The translations under genes were made by a program, and so were the position numbers. From positions 1 to 61,583 of the forward strand of contig JAAAJB010000146.1 in NCBI GenBank assembly GCA_016098155.1: 61,583 nt of DNA. The letters run 5' to 3'. The DNA comes from Actinomortierella ambigua (lineage: Eukaryota > Mortierellomycota > Mortierellomycetes > Mortierellales > Mortierellaceae). Position 1 is the first letter of the stretch. The number at the start of each line of letters is the position of its first letter. A model generated the notes under the pieces. It searched no databases. It saw only the letters and a list, made by a program, of their open reading frames with translations, and was not told the DNA's origin. Positions 12,042 to 24,000 of this stretch are shown piece by piece.

Positions 12042-14825
12042 ATGGCAACTAGAAAGTCTGTCGGCGCAGGGGCTGCCATGGCCAGAGGGGCCAAGGACGA
12101 CCCTGTCCGCCAACAGTTGACCCAAGCGCTCTTCTCCGAGAGTTCGTGTAAGGGACCCTATACGCTCCAATACCAAGCATAAGAGTTTTTCTACAACGCG
12201 CACGTTCTTTTTTCATTAGTATTGTAGCACTCAATGGGTGACACCCACCCCCCTCTTTCTTTCTTTCTTTCCCTATTCTAGCCAGGGACTCGGAGACGCT
12301 CTTGACATATCTCAAGATCTACGAGGAAGAAAAGGCAGGCAAAGACATCCGGACACTGGATATGAAGTCACTCACTGGCAAAAAGGGTGGCGATCGCTCC
12401 TCTAAGATCCTCTCCAAGCCGCGTTACCTCTGCATGACACGTAAATGCTACTGAAAAGAAAAAAAAAAAAACCGCCCCACCATCCATACATTCTTGAGGA
12501 GCCCTGGAGTGAAGAAGGGGAGACTATCTCTCTTTCCTACCGGGAAGGGTGGCATAGGGAGATGAAGAGAAGCGGTGGATGTCTTTGTTACTCACATACT
12601 CCGTACTTTCTTTCATTCATTCAATTTTTTGACCATCAATCCTACTAGTCAAAGCCAACGGCAAAGTGCGCCTGCACAAGGTGAAAAAGACATCGGCAAC
12701 CTCGTTCCATATCGGAAGAACGTGGCATCTGGATGAAATCAAGTCGATCGAGAATGTCGACGTAAGGAGACTGTTTGACTTTGACAAATGCTTGTGCGGA
12801 AAAGTCTGGAAGAAAAGGGTAAGAAAGGCTACACCCGCAATGAGCTAAAAAAAACAAGCGTCTTTCCTACCTCTCTCTCTTCTCTGTTCTCCTGTGCTTA
12901 GGCTAAGAAACTGACAGTCAACATCAACCGCGTCTATAACTGGGTGGCCGATGCTCCGGACGTTAAGAACGACTTTTTGATGATGTTGGTCAAGGTAAGA
13001 AAAAAAAATCCTATCTTTACTTGTTGTGTGCAACGTCCACAAAAGGAAGCGCCTTTATCCCTCCCTTATTCATGTATGAATTCTGTAGGTGTATGTGTGT
13101 GTGTGTGACCCAACTCACCCATGTTTTCGATGCTCGTTTCATAGGTCCTTCGAAGTAATCTCAAGCGACTCCCGACCTTGATCAACATTGACGAAGCTGG
13201 CTTATTGAGTATGTCTAAAAGAAGCGAATAGGATCTTTATTGTACATAACACCCTCATTTTGCGTAGCCAAGCCTAACAAAAACTTTATATCCATTCTTC
13301 CCTCCCTACCTCCCCATCAAAATAGCACAATTCTCTAACGCTAGAGACGTGACAAGCTCCCCGCCTGCGACTCGCAACCGCCGTGCTGCGCCCTCTCTAC
13401 CCACGGCCGGCGCCGGCAAGATGGCCGCTCCTGGAGGCGGAGGCCAGGGAGCCCACGGGGGCCATGGTGGAGGATCGGGACAAGGGTCATTCACGCAGGA
13501 ATTTGATCATCGACTCTCTGTGCAGACGGATCGGATGCGCAAGGCTGCTGCAAGCGACATGGGATCTAGCATGACGATCGCCACTGCTGGTGCTGGTACC
13601 TCTGCGCAGGCTGCTGGTGTTGGTGCTGCGGGATCAGGAGTGACACCGGACACAGCGTCGACCAAGACACATGATGAGATGGAACCGTTGGATGAGGAGG
13701 CGTTGTTGAACCTGGAGGAGCTGTTGTATGATATGGACTTGTCGGCGGCGACGGGCGAGGAAGGTGGCGGCGGTGTGGCGCTTGAGACGCGGTTGATGAA
13801 TGAGCTCAATTCTTTGGAGATGGTAAGAAGGAGAGAAAGAATGAAAGGACATGTATGCGTTTTTTTTTATTTATTTATTCTACAGGATACCTCTCTTTGA
13901 CACTCACCATCTGTTGTTGTTGTTTTTTTTTCTTCTGTAGGCCAATATCTATGCAATTATCGAGTCGGACGACAAGATCAAGGAGGTCATGAACGAACTT
14001 GACAAGGGCATTGAGGAGCTGGATGACATGGATAACTGGCTATTCATGTATCGACAGGAGTTGGATGTATGTTGACCCCCGCCCCACCCCCTCCACAAAT
14101 CCTTTGCATCACTCTGCGCTGTTGGCTACTCCATGAAGTTTTCATGTCTTGACTGACATAGATCGACTCTTTTATTTCGCTACTCTATTCTCTTCTTTCT
14201 TTACTCCTCACTTTTTTTTTTTGATTTATTTCTTTGTAGAACATGGGAGACGATATCCGTCAGATCGAATCGCAGAACCGAGGTTTGCAAGTCCAGACCT
14301 CGAACCAAGCCAGTCTCCTGCGCGATCTGGAGAATCTTCTCGCGACCATCACGATTCCGGAGCGAGTGCTGGAGACGCTGCGCAAGGCCAGTCTGGATCG
14401 AGACACTGGGCTTCGGGAACTGGAGCAAGCGGCAGCGGAGGTGCAGGACGTGCTTCTGTCCAAGTACGACGAAGGTGTGGCCGGGATGACGGCCGTCCGT
14501 GGCCGGATGGAGATGTACAGTTATCAGTGCAACATCTTTGCGACGCGGCTGTTTGACTTTTTAAAGACGCAGTTGCAGAACCATGTCGAGGCCCATCTCA
14601 ACGACAAACAACGCGTGCTCGCCAAGGGGTTTGTCGTCATGTTTGGCTATGAGCCCCTCGAACAGTACTTTGCCAAATACCGCGGGTTGCTCGTTTGGTT
14701 GCGTGAGATGGAGCCGAGACGCTATACCGACCTGCAGATGGTAAATGTTTAGAACAGTTGTCATTCCAGGTGTGGAACTTTTGTTGTTTTTTTGTTTTGA
14801 TGGCCATGTATTAATATTCATTCGA

Positions 14826-14873
<48 letters not shown>

Positions 14874-16637
14874 CTTGTTGGGTGTACCATAGCTCTACGC
14901 GACAAACATGAATCGTCTGTATCGCAAGGACATTAAGGAGTTCTTTGCCGTCCTGTCAGCACATCATATCGCCAAACTCGAAAAGCCCGAAGACTCTGAA
15001 TTCAGTATGCTACTGGTTTTCTTGTTTCCTCTAATTTTTCTTGTTGGCATCTCGTAGGGGAAAAAACGTGGATCAAGTTTACCCTAACCTCTTCTCTCTT
15101 TTTCCTTTATTCTTCCTCTCCTAGTCTTTGGTGCGACATACCACGCAAGTCTGATTGCGCGAGGCGGATCCGTCCTCCGCGAGTCACTCTCGTCCCCAGG
15201 CGAGCTCTCGGGGCGGATCCCCTGGCGCAAACGGTCGACGAGAGAGGTGCATGATCCTAACTCAGCGACGGCAGCACGGCTGATGAACAGCCATCTTGCC
15301 GAGTCTGCGCACAAGTTTGCGGTGGGTGCGGACGAAAAGCTGGCCGTGGACGAGGTGTTTTCGCAATGTCTGGCGATCATGACGCTCGTGGCAGCCAGAC
15401 AACAAAACTATTTGATGGATCTCTTTACGCTCGCCAAGGCCATGTCGATGCGCATGTTCATCGACGACCCGCCGTCGTCCGGCGACTGGGACACGGCCCG
15501 GAAACCGGTCCTGGATCTCAAGGCCTCGAAGCGGCTTGCGCAGCTGATGGGCACCTTGTTTGATGGCCTCTCAGTCGAGTTTATTAATATGATTGACATT
15601 GGTGTCAAGAACGAGGGCGTGTAAGTGCTATGGGGAAAGGAGGGTGGCGACATTTGTGTAGTTGTTGTTCTCCCCCCCCCCCTCTCTCTCTCTTTTTGTC
15701 TAACAACTTTTTTATTTACAACTCCTTTTTTTTCTCGCTTAGACAAAGCGCAGGAATGCTGATTGCGGTGGAGCGGACACAAAAGGAATATGTGGAGACG
15801 GACCAAGTGCACATCAACACCATGCTGTCGCAGCTGCACACCAAGCTGGTGGGCCTGTTTGAAAAGTATGTCGAGGACCAGCTCAAGCTGATCGAGGAGA
15901 CCAAGCACAAGACCAAGCGCAAGGGCATCCTTCCATTCATGCGGACATTCCCTCGGTTTGCCGAGCGCATGGAGTCGCTGCTCGAGGGTCATGAGGAGGC
16001 GACACCGGAGGCGCGCAAGCTGGTCACACAATCGTACGACCGGATCATCCGCGCCATGTTTGAGAGCACGGAGAGTGTCGCCAAGGAAACACTGGACTTT
16101 GACGACAAGGAACAAGGCAGCCACGTGGTCAACATTGAGAACATGCACCATTTCGTGTCGGAGCTGCGGACGCGCAAGATCCAGGGACTTGACAACTATG
16201 TCAAGTATGCAAAGTCGTCGTACGACCGCCATCTCGACATTTACATCCATGCGATGGTCCGACGGTCCGTCGGCAAGATGCTCGACTTTTTCGACGGCGT
16301 CGAGGGTCTGGTCAAGACCAAGGCGACCGAGGATGTCGCCTTCCATCTGTCGTACAACAAGCAGGCCCTCAAGAAGGTCATCAGCAACTTCCCAGCCAAC
16401 TCGATCCGCAAGGACCTGGCCCATCTGTACAAAAAGGTCGAGAAACACTTTGCATCGGACGAGGATGGTAGCCTGGTCGGCATCGCTTGGAGAGGCATTG
16501 AGGAGGAGTTTATCCGACAACATAATCGCTTTGCACGCCTCATCCAGTCGTGCTACCCGGATGCTGGCGTCAGCCTCGACTTTAACATGCAGGACTTGCT
16601 TGCCTTCTTTTCCGACATTGCCAAGCAGCATTCGTGA
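12042..16637 (+). CDS. SEC3: Exocyst complex subunit Sec3 (EXOC1)
   Basis: Sec3 marks sites of polarised exocytosis by binding PI(4,5)P2 and Rho-family GTPases and recruiting the exocyst, which tethers secretory vesicles at the plasma membrane. Inferred exons: 12042-12147, 12282-12440, 12649-12761, 12902-12994, 13145-13208, 13326-13822, 13941-14066, 14240-14740, 14893-15004, 15125-15620, 15743-16637; phases agree and give 1053 aa, between human EXOC1 (about 900) and yeast Sec3 (about 1340). Residues about 80-178 form the Sec3 PIP2-binding PH domain (RYLCMTLKANGKVRLHKVKK, FHIGRTWHLDEIKSIENVD, KKLTVNINRVYNW). A Gly/Ala-rich linker (about 190-290) precedes the long helical region (about 300-1053) with coiled-coil IESQNRGLQVQTSNQASLLR and the conserved C-terminal helical bundle. 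At 12762 a strong GTAAGG donor makes the direct join NVD-AKK; reading on to a second donor at 12825 would insert 21 residues in frame. Confidence 0.93.
14829..14867. repeat. (CT)n microsatellite in SEC3 intron
   Basis: TC/CT run inside the intron 14741-14892, just upstream of the acceptor at 14892, where it acts as an extended polypyrimidine tract. Confidence 0.92.
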
Positions 16638-17029
16638 AGGGTCCTTTATTTTTTTTTTCTTGCTGAAGGAAAACAAAGGAACCTCAATAGCCTCCTTTTA
16701 TTTTATTTTTTGCGCCTCCATCCGTTCCTTGTCCTCCTTTTGGACTTGTGTTTGTCTCGTAGCTATGAGAAGGGCTGGGAAAACAAAAGGAGGTCGATAC
16801 CACACCTTTTTCGCCATCAAAGTAATAGACCTCTTCAATCTTGTCCACAAAATGAGTGCTCCAAGCGATGCCAATCTCTCTCTCTCTTTTTTTTTGTCCC
16901 CAATGATACCGTGTGCCAAACAGTGCCCTATTCAGAATCAAGAGGAACGATGGCACGCCTCAAAGGACATCAAAAGACTTAGTGAAACAATGGATTCGTT
17001 GTTCACAAAAAAAAAATGAAAAAGTGGAG
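16638..17029. other. Convergent intergenic spacer SEC3/PPIL2
   Basis: 392 bp between two facing 3' ends, T-rich on the Sec3 side and A-rich on the PPIL2 side. No gene seen; it must hold both 3' UTRs. Confidence 0.7.
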
Positions 17030-19438
17030 CTACCAAGAGCTAAAGTCGCCAAACCCGGACGAGACAGGCTTCTTTTTCTTGGGCGGAGGTAAATTCTTGA
17101 TCCCTGAGCCCGTGCCAGCCGCGCCCACCGCACCTGTTGCAGATCCTGCACCTGCTGCTGCTGTCGCTGTCGCCAGGTACTTGCCGACGCCACCACCGAC
17201 GGTGGCGCCACCAACAATATCGCGCTTGACGGTCGGGCCAAACCAAGTGGTCTGATCCAACGTGCTCTTCTTTTTGTTTGCAGCGCCTTGTTCGCCGCTG
17301 CCGCCCGCCTTCTTATCATCTTCCTCATACTTGCGTTTCCGCTCCAGGCGCTCGGTAAAAGTCTGATAGGGATCGACAAAGACGGACACGTCCTGCATCA
17401 CAATCCCGGGTGGTAGCGGCACATCCGAGTCTTCGTCCGTCGGTGCTCGCTCCATCTTGTCCAGCACGTCCATCCCGCCGACCACTCGCCCAAAGATGGT
17501 GTGCTTGCCGTCCAGGTGTTTGCAGGGCTTGAATGTAATGAAGCTACGCCCAAAACGAAAAAAAAGGGAAAAAGGATAAAAAAAATTGAGACAATGGCAG
17601 GGTGAGGGTGAGTTATGGAGTGAGTTGCGAGAAACAGAACTGACAGAAGCTCATACAATGATCATTAAAAAAAAAATAGAAGCAATCACTTACAATTGTG
17701 AAGAGTTGGTGCCAGCGCCCTTGTTGGCCATGCTCAACAGTCCGCGAGCGTTATGGGAGAGGTTCTGCCGGATCTCATCCCCAAAGTTTTGCTTCCAGTA
17801 CGACTCGCCTCCACGTCCCGTCCCGGAAGGATCGCCTCCTTGGATCATGAAATTTTTGATCTTGCGGTGAAACTTTACATTCTTGTAGTATCCGCTCTTT
17901 GCCAACATGATGAAGTTGTAGCATGTTCGTGGCGTCTATTCATGGGATATATATAAAGGACATCTTTCAATACGAGGTTCCAAAAAAAAAAAAAATAACG
18001 GGCCATCACCACTAACAACAACATCATTCAGTTTCGTACCTGGTCACAAAAGAGTTCCACATTGATTTTGCCAAAGTTGGTCACGATACTGCCATAGCCC
18101 TTGGCCTTGATCAGCGGGAACATGTACTCCTCATGGGTCAACAATGCTCGTTCATCCTTGGTGGAGATGGAGACGGCCGTCGACGTCAGTGAGGCCGCTG
18201 CACGGCCCGTCGTGTACGAGGCTGCATTGTAAGGGTGCGCAGACTTGCTCGCCATCGCCGTCATGGCTTTATCTGTTGTCGCTGTTGTTGATTTGGACGT
18301 GCTGACCTTGTCCTCTGCCTTCTTTTTGTCCGCCTCCTTGGCGCTCAGCTGAGAGAGAACCTTTGACGTTGATCCGAGTGCGTTGATGTTGTTCAGTGGG
18401 TTTCGCTTCTCCTTCTCGAGTTCTATCAATGGATATCAAAATATATACATGTTAATATGCAAAAAAAAAAAAAACGATAAGAGAGAGCGTGCTGCCAAAA
18501 CCCTATACCTTCATCAACAATGGCCATATCATTCTTGACATGGTGGAACTTGGCCAGGTTGCGGTTGCTGAGGTTGTGTGGATCCTGGATGACGATGATA
18601 TCCTTGCGCTTGAACGGCTCGTCTGTCATCAGATCCTTCCAATGCTTTGCTTTGATGTTGAGACGCTCTACAGCATCATAGGCAAACACATTGCCTGTTG
18701 GCTTGATGGCGACAATATGTGTGTTTTCATTAAAGACTCGCAATGTGATTGGGCAGTGGTATTCGTCTAGAGATGGGAAGAGGGTATTACACATACAAAG
18801 GGATGAGTACAACATCAGGGACTATGGATGGAAACAGAGATCCATATTTTGACATTTTCCTTCGCGTCTTTTTCAGCACCCCCCTCCCTTCCATTCGTAG
18901 ATCATCCTCGCTGTTTACCATTGGCATTCTTGTGAAAGTGGAGCTTGATCAGGTCCTTTGCTTCCAGTTTCTCTCCTGTTGCTGGGTTGGTGCCGTGCTT
19001 TTTCAAATAGGGAACAATATTCCTAAAGTGATGAGGAGAAAGAAAAAAAAGAGTTGAGTTTAGATCCGAGCATGCGGGGAGAAAAGCTCAGGGGGAAGAG
19101 ATACCGAGGAACTGTCAAGGAAAGAAGGAAAGAAAAAGACCTACATCAGGTCAAATACGATGCCATCCTCGGTGCAGACTGGACTCTCAAAGGGCTGCAA
19201 CGACAACGAACAGCAGTCAAAAGGCAGCCGGCGGAAGATCTGAGACTCTTTCGCGCCGCCAGCACCGCCATAGCCGTGCTCCAAGCGTTCACTTGCGGTA
19301 ATGAAGTTTTTGTCTAGGCGAAAGAGTACACGATGGGAGGGAATAAGACAAGCGTTGATTAGCATCAAGGTGACATGAAGAGAGAGGTGGGTGAATGAGT
19401 TTCACGGGGCATTGTTGAGTACCAGTATGCTTTCCCAT
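17030..19438 (-). CDS. PPIL2: U-box cyclophilin, PPIL2/Cyp60 type
   Basis: Nuclear protein that joins a U-box ubiquitin-ligase module to a cyclophilin fold; family members associate with the spliceosome. Inferred exons (minus strand): 19438-19423, 19313-19145, 19022-18919, 18766-18509, 18422-18040, 17935-17694, 17543-17030, giving 561 aa (human PPIL2 is about 520). The tiny first exon encodes MGKHT and joins to [17 protein letters not shown], the family's usual N-terminus. The U-box region (about residues 35-165) has [40 protein letters not shown] and [20 protein letters not shown]. The cyclophilin domain (about 290-440) has [40 protein letters not shown] and [10 protein letters not shown]. 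At the cyclosporin-contact Trp of CypA the residue is His (CKHLDGKH), so drug binding and isomerase activity may be low. The C-terminus [16 protein letters not shown] is typical of the family. Confidence 0.95.
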
Positions 19439-19588
19439 GGTTGGTTGTGGGTTGTGTTGAAAAAGCGTTTGCTGGTTAAAGTCTGTTGGACAAAAGAAGG
19501 GGTGGCTGAGCCACGCTGGGCCCTCTTCTTCTCCGTCCCCTGGAACACAAAAAAAGTCGGCATTGCAGGTCTCGTCTTTGCATGCACA
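19439..19588. promoter_or_regulatory. Short bidirectional promoter region
   Basis: Only 150 bp separate the ATG of PPIL2 (minus, at 19438) from the ATG of the small membrane protein (plus, at 19589), so both transcripts probably start within or across this segment. No TATA box is evident. Confidence 0.5.
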
Positions 19589-19930
19589 ATGTCTTCCTCG
19601 TCATCAAGCCCGCATCCCATTCCATTCCTACTGCTGGGTCTGGCCACCGGGGGCGCTCTCCTCTATGTGACCTACATGTTCTGGCCCCCTGCTCAGCGCC
19701 AGCAACAGCACCAGCAACAACAGCAACAGCTCCTTCGACGGCAGCAACAGGACCAGCAACAGCAACAGCAGCAGCAACAGCAACGGCAACGGCAGCACAG
19801 CAGCATCACCACCACCACCACTTCTCACCCACCAACCTACTTGCCTACCATCACCACCATCACCACCACCACCACCACTACCATCCGAGGCGTGTACCTC
19901 CGCCCTGGTAGTCGTCTAATCAACAAATAA
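19589..19930 (+). CDS. Small Gln-rich membrane protein, unknown
   Basis: Unrecognised 113-residue protein. After MSSSSSSPHP comes one hydrophobic segment with a GxxxG-like pattern (IPFLLLGLATGGALLYVTYM, about residues 11-31), then a Gln/Arg-rich stretch (about 35-72), a Thr/Ser/Pro-rich stretch and the C-terminus IRGVYLRPGSRLINK. Codon use in the hydrophobic part favours C/G third positions as in neighbouring genes, which supports real coding. The frame is open upstream to 19391, but that part overlaps the PPIL2 first exon, so the ATG at 19589 is preferred. The single N-terminal anchor with a polar tail would suit an organelle or ER membrane protein, but nothing decides which. A GTAGTC near 19909 could be a donor leading to further exons; I saw no clear continuation. 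Confidence 0.6.
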   Translation: MSSSSSSPHPIPFLLLGLATGGALLYVTYMFWPPAQRQQQHQQQQQQLLRRQQQDQQQQQQQQQQRQRQHSSITTTTTSHPPTYLPTITTITTTTTTTIRGVYLRPGSRLINK

Positions 19931-21078
19931 ACTGAAGCGCAACGCCCACCCCGGGCAGCACAGTCGTTCTTTCTCTTTCTTCTATTACACACTCTCTTTA
20001 ATTTCCTTTTCGTTTTAAACACTTGCTCGCCTTCTTCTCTCTTTCCTTTGCTCTCCTTTCCTCTCTCTCCCTTCTGTCACTCCTCCTCCTCGTCTGGAGT
20101 ATCACTCCCCTTCCGTCTCTCTCCCCTCCCTTCTCCTTTTGCTCCCTTTTTTTTCTTCCCTCTTCCTCTTCCTCTTCCTCTTCTTCTTCCTCTTCCTCTT
20201 CTTCATCGTTCGTCATCGTCCTCTTTTTGCACAAAAACATTATTGTCGCGGTCTCTCTCAATCTCTCGCTCTCTCGCTCTCTTTCTCTCTCCCTTCACAC
20301 CACCGCCCCTTCCCCCAACACCCATCATTATTATTATTTTCTCTCTGCCCCCCGCCCCTCCCCTGGGTTGAAGTGTACACTGTAGTACTCTGCGAGCGTG
20401 TGCGTGTGTGTGTGTGTGTTGTTGTTGTTGTGTGCGTGTTTGTACGTTTCTCGAGACAGCTATAGCTCAGCTAGAACACAAGAAAAAAGCAAAATTGCCC
20501 TTGTTTTTTTATTTTATATTGTTTGTAACCCTGGCCTGCCTGCCTGCCTGCCTGCCTCTGTTCTGTCTGCCTGCCTGCCAGCCAGCCAGCAGCCTGCCTT
20601 GCTCTCTGCCCCATTGTCCAACAACAACAACAACCCATTCATTGCTCTTCTTTCTCTCTTTCCTTCCTTCCTTCCTTCCCACATTCAATACCCTCTTCTC
20701 CCTCTCTTCCCTTCTTTTCTTCTTGCCCTTCTCTCCCCTGCCTCGGTTCTTGAATCCCCATCGTTCACCATATCCATCTCCCGAAGCCAAACCCAAAACC
20801 ATCCATCCCCACGCAGCTTGTTTTTTTTCTTTCCTTCTTTTTCCCTGAACAGACCAACAGAACAAACTGCTGTGCCCTTCTCTCTTTCTCTCCCCCCCCT
20901 CGTTTCCTCTCTTCTTCTCTTATCCCTGCGCTTGCTTTGCTTTGCTCTGGTTTGCTTGCCTGTCTGTGCCTTGCCCCCCCCGCCCATAGTTACCCACTGC
21001 ACGCACACCCATCCCCCCCCCACCCACTACACTACACTACACCTGGAGAGCCAGCCAGCCATTGACAACACGCGCCTA
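19931..21078. other. CT-rich leader/promoter before zinc-finger gene
   Basis: About 1.15 kb that is almost purely pyrimidine-rich on the plus strand. It includes a GT run near 20400-20430, and CCTG/TGCC tetranucleotide repeats near 20527-20600. The frame of the zinc-finger gene is open back to about 20398, but the encoded sequence only reflects the CT repeats. Best read as promoter and 5' UTR. Confidence 0.65.
20527..20600. repeat. CCTG/GCCA tetranucleotide repeat
   Basis: Repeated CCTG units interrupted by TCTGTTCTG, then CCAG/AGCC units, in the leader of the zinc-finger gene. Confidence 0.8.
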
Positions 21079-24000
21079 ATGTCCCATCGTCCCTATCGTT
21101 CTTGGTCGTCCTTGTCCTCACAGCCCCAGCACCAGCAGCAGCAGCAGCAGCAACAGCAGCACCGGCCCCTCCATAACCCACACCAGCAACACCCCCAATA
21201 CCAACACCTCCACCACCACCACCACCACCAACAACACCACCAACACCACCCGCATCACTACCCGCATCGGCTGTCGTCGCGGTCCCTCAAACCTGGCTCC
21301 GCCTTCCGCAGGCCCCCCTTTTTGAATAGTCTCTCAGCCCCCAACAGCAGCAACAGCAGCAGCAGCTTCCTCAGCAGTAGCAACAGTCGCCTGTCCCTGT
21401 CATCGAAACAGGCTGTCATGCATTCACCTTCCTCCATCACCCCCATCCACTTTCCGTTTGTGCCTCCAGCTTCAAAGCAGCCCCAGCCCCAGCCCCAGCC
21501 CCAGCAGCCCCAGCCCCAGCATCAACATCAGCATCAGCCAGAGCAACAGCAACACCAGAACCAACAGCACCCACAGGAACAACAGTCGCAACTGCTGCAC
21601 CAGCACCAAGCTTCCTCTCCACCCTCCTCTTCTTCTGCTCACCAGCACAGCACCGGTGGAAACTCCACCGCTACTACTTCGCCTCGTGTCTCTGCAACAT
21701 TACAGGATCCCTCGGCAGTCTCCATCTCCGCCCCCTCATTCCAATCGCATCGACTCGCGCCTTCGGCCATGCATGCTTCTACCCCTGCATCGTCGCCCGC
21801 CCACCCTGCCACACCCATCAGACCCTCGCCTGATCCACCGTCGCCCAAGCTGTCGCCATTGACAACAACAACCACCACTGGGCCTTGGACTCGACCTGTC
21901 CCGACTAGTCCCTTGTCGCAACAGCCGAGTCCATCGTCCATTGATGTTAAGAACGCACCCGACAATACTCGTAAGTTTCACCTACCTCTCCTTTCTCTTT
22001 TTTTTTTTTTTCTTTTTTTTTCTCACGAAAGATGAAAAGATAATGGATATTCTCCGCAACATCAAGTTTTTTTTCATCGTCGTTGTCTTTTTTTTTTTCA
22101 TGCCGCTTGCGACAACTGCGAAGCAGTCGGGCCAACAAAAAAACTCCACAGAAAAAAAAAATTATACTTTGGTTCACGGTCAGCTCTGGGTTGAACCCTT
22201 CCTCTCTTCCTTCCTTGGGCCATCACAACATTTCCATAAGGAGAACTGGAGGGCAATCAATGAGAAAATCGGTGATGAGATTGAGGGTGAGAGGCGGAGC
22301 GGGATTTTGAAACGACGGGAAAAAAAAGTGAGAGCACTGGGATAGGAAAACATGAGTGGATAGGCGATGGCCCCGATGCAAATGTCGATGCACAAGTCGA
22401 CTACCGCGCCTTTTTTGCCCTGCCCCGTCTTCCCCCTCTGTTGGTCGCTCTTTGTTGTTTGTTATTTTGGTGTCGTTGTCTACTTTGGCCTTATTTCCTT
22501 TTGCCTTGTTTTTTGCTATCCAGTGGTCACCCCACTGGCAGACAGGAGAGAGTGAGAAAGACGAGAGAGAATAATGTGTGTGTGGTGTGTATCTGTTGGC
22601 TTGTACTAGTTCGACTTACATTTTATGCGAGCTATTTATCGCATCACTCTTGCCCCGATTGCCATGCCACGCTCACTCACATACACTCCCCATCTTTGCT
22701 GCTGTACACAACATTAACAACATCGTTCTTGTGCACATTGCAATGTTGTTTGTTTATTATCTCTTTCCCCTGTCCCTCCTACAACAGCGCCTGTGCGGAG
22801 ATGTTCGACCTCAAGGACAAAGGTTGAGCTTGAATCCATCGATGATGCTGCCGATACCCTGCTGTCGATCCAGCAGCAGCGCCATCCGCAAGACCACGTT
22901 GGTATGATGTCTACAGGACACGACCGACTGATGGAGGTGAAGGAGGAAGCCGTAGAAGAGGTCATGGAGGAGATTGTTGCTGCACAGGGCGAAGACCATA
23001 CTAGCCAAGGAGCCACCATCGACGAGTCAAACATAGAGATGAAGGAGGAGGAGGGCGAGGACGAGGACGTGGAAGACGAGAGGAGGATGGAGGAGGACGT
23101 GAGGGAGGAGGACGAGGACGAGGACGAAGACGAGGAAGACGACGAATACTCGGGCAATCGTGAAGGCTATTTGTCGCACAGGCATCGCTACGACGCGGAG
23201 CAGGAGATTGACGAGCTCATGTCAGACGAAGAGGAGGGCGAATATGGCCAAGACCAAGAATTCAGCATGCACGAGCCGAACCAAGGAGCCGATCGTCGAC
23301 CGCAAGACGACATTTCAAGCCAGCCTTCCATACACGAAAACCCTGACAACACCATACTGTCGTCGTCGCCTACCTCCCCTTCGTCGCCACTATCGACTTC
23401 ATCCACCTTCGCTGCGCCCAATGCAATGTTTTCGTCTACCATGAATAGAGATGCACAGCCTCTATCCGCACCACGGCTTGCGCCCATCCAGCCTCGACCC
23501 GCAGGACAGGCTGATAATCCACCGACGCCACTCGTTGTCAAGGGCTTCCTGATCAAAGATATCCCCCCTCCAGCTCCCAAGAAGCGCACCACACCGGCAA
23601 AACATCAGTGCCCCGAATGTGGCAAAATGTTCACTCGACCTTTCAACCTAAAGTCGCATCAGCGCACACATACACAGGAACGCCCCTTCGTCTGCCCTGT
23701 GAAGGAATGGTAAGACCACCACTGCACTGATCAAACAACATCCTATCGCTTGACCTTGAAACGCGGGCACCTCCCTCTATTTTTTTTCTCAATTGCATGA
23801 CATTTTAACATTTTTGTATACATCTATCTATATCGCACCCTCTGCCGTGATATCAACAGTCAGCGCGCCTTTTCTCGCTTGCATGACTGTAATCGTCATA
23901 CAAGAACCCACTGGAGAGTGAAGCCATATTCGTGTCCTGAATGCGGTCGCAACTTTGTCCGTCAAGATGCTCTGACACGGCATCTGCGTCTCGACTTTGG

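Noticed and set aside
15408..16676. 422-codon antisense frame over the Sec3 C-terminus
   Set aside because: The plus strand is conserved Sec3 with agreeing splice phases; the antisense frame is a codon-bias shadow.
20398..21078. Upstream extension of the zinc-finger frame (starting VCVCVC-like)
   Set aside because: It only translates GT and CT repeats; the first sensible start is the ATG at 21079.
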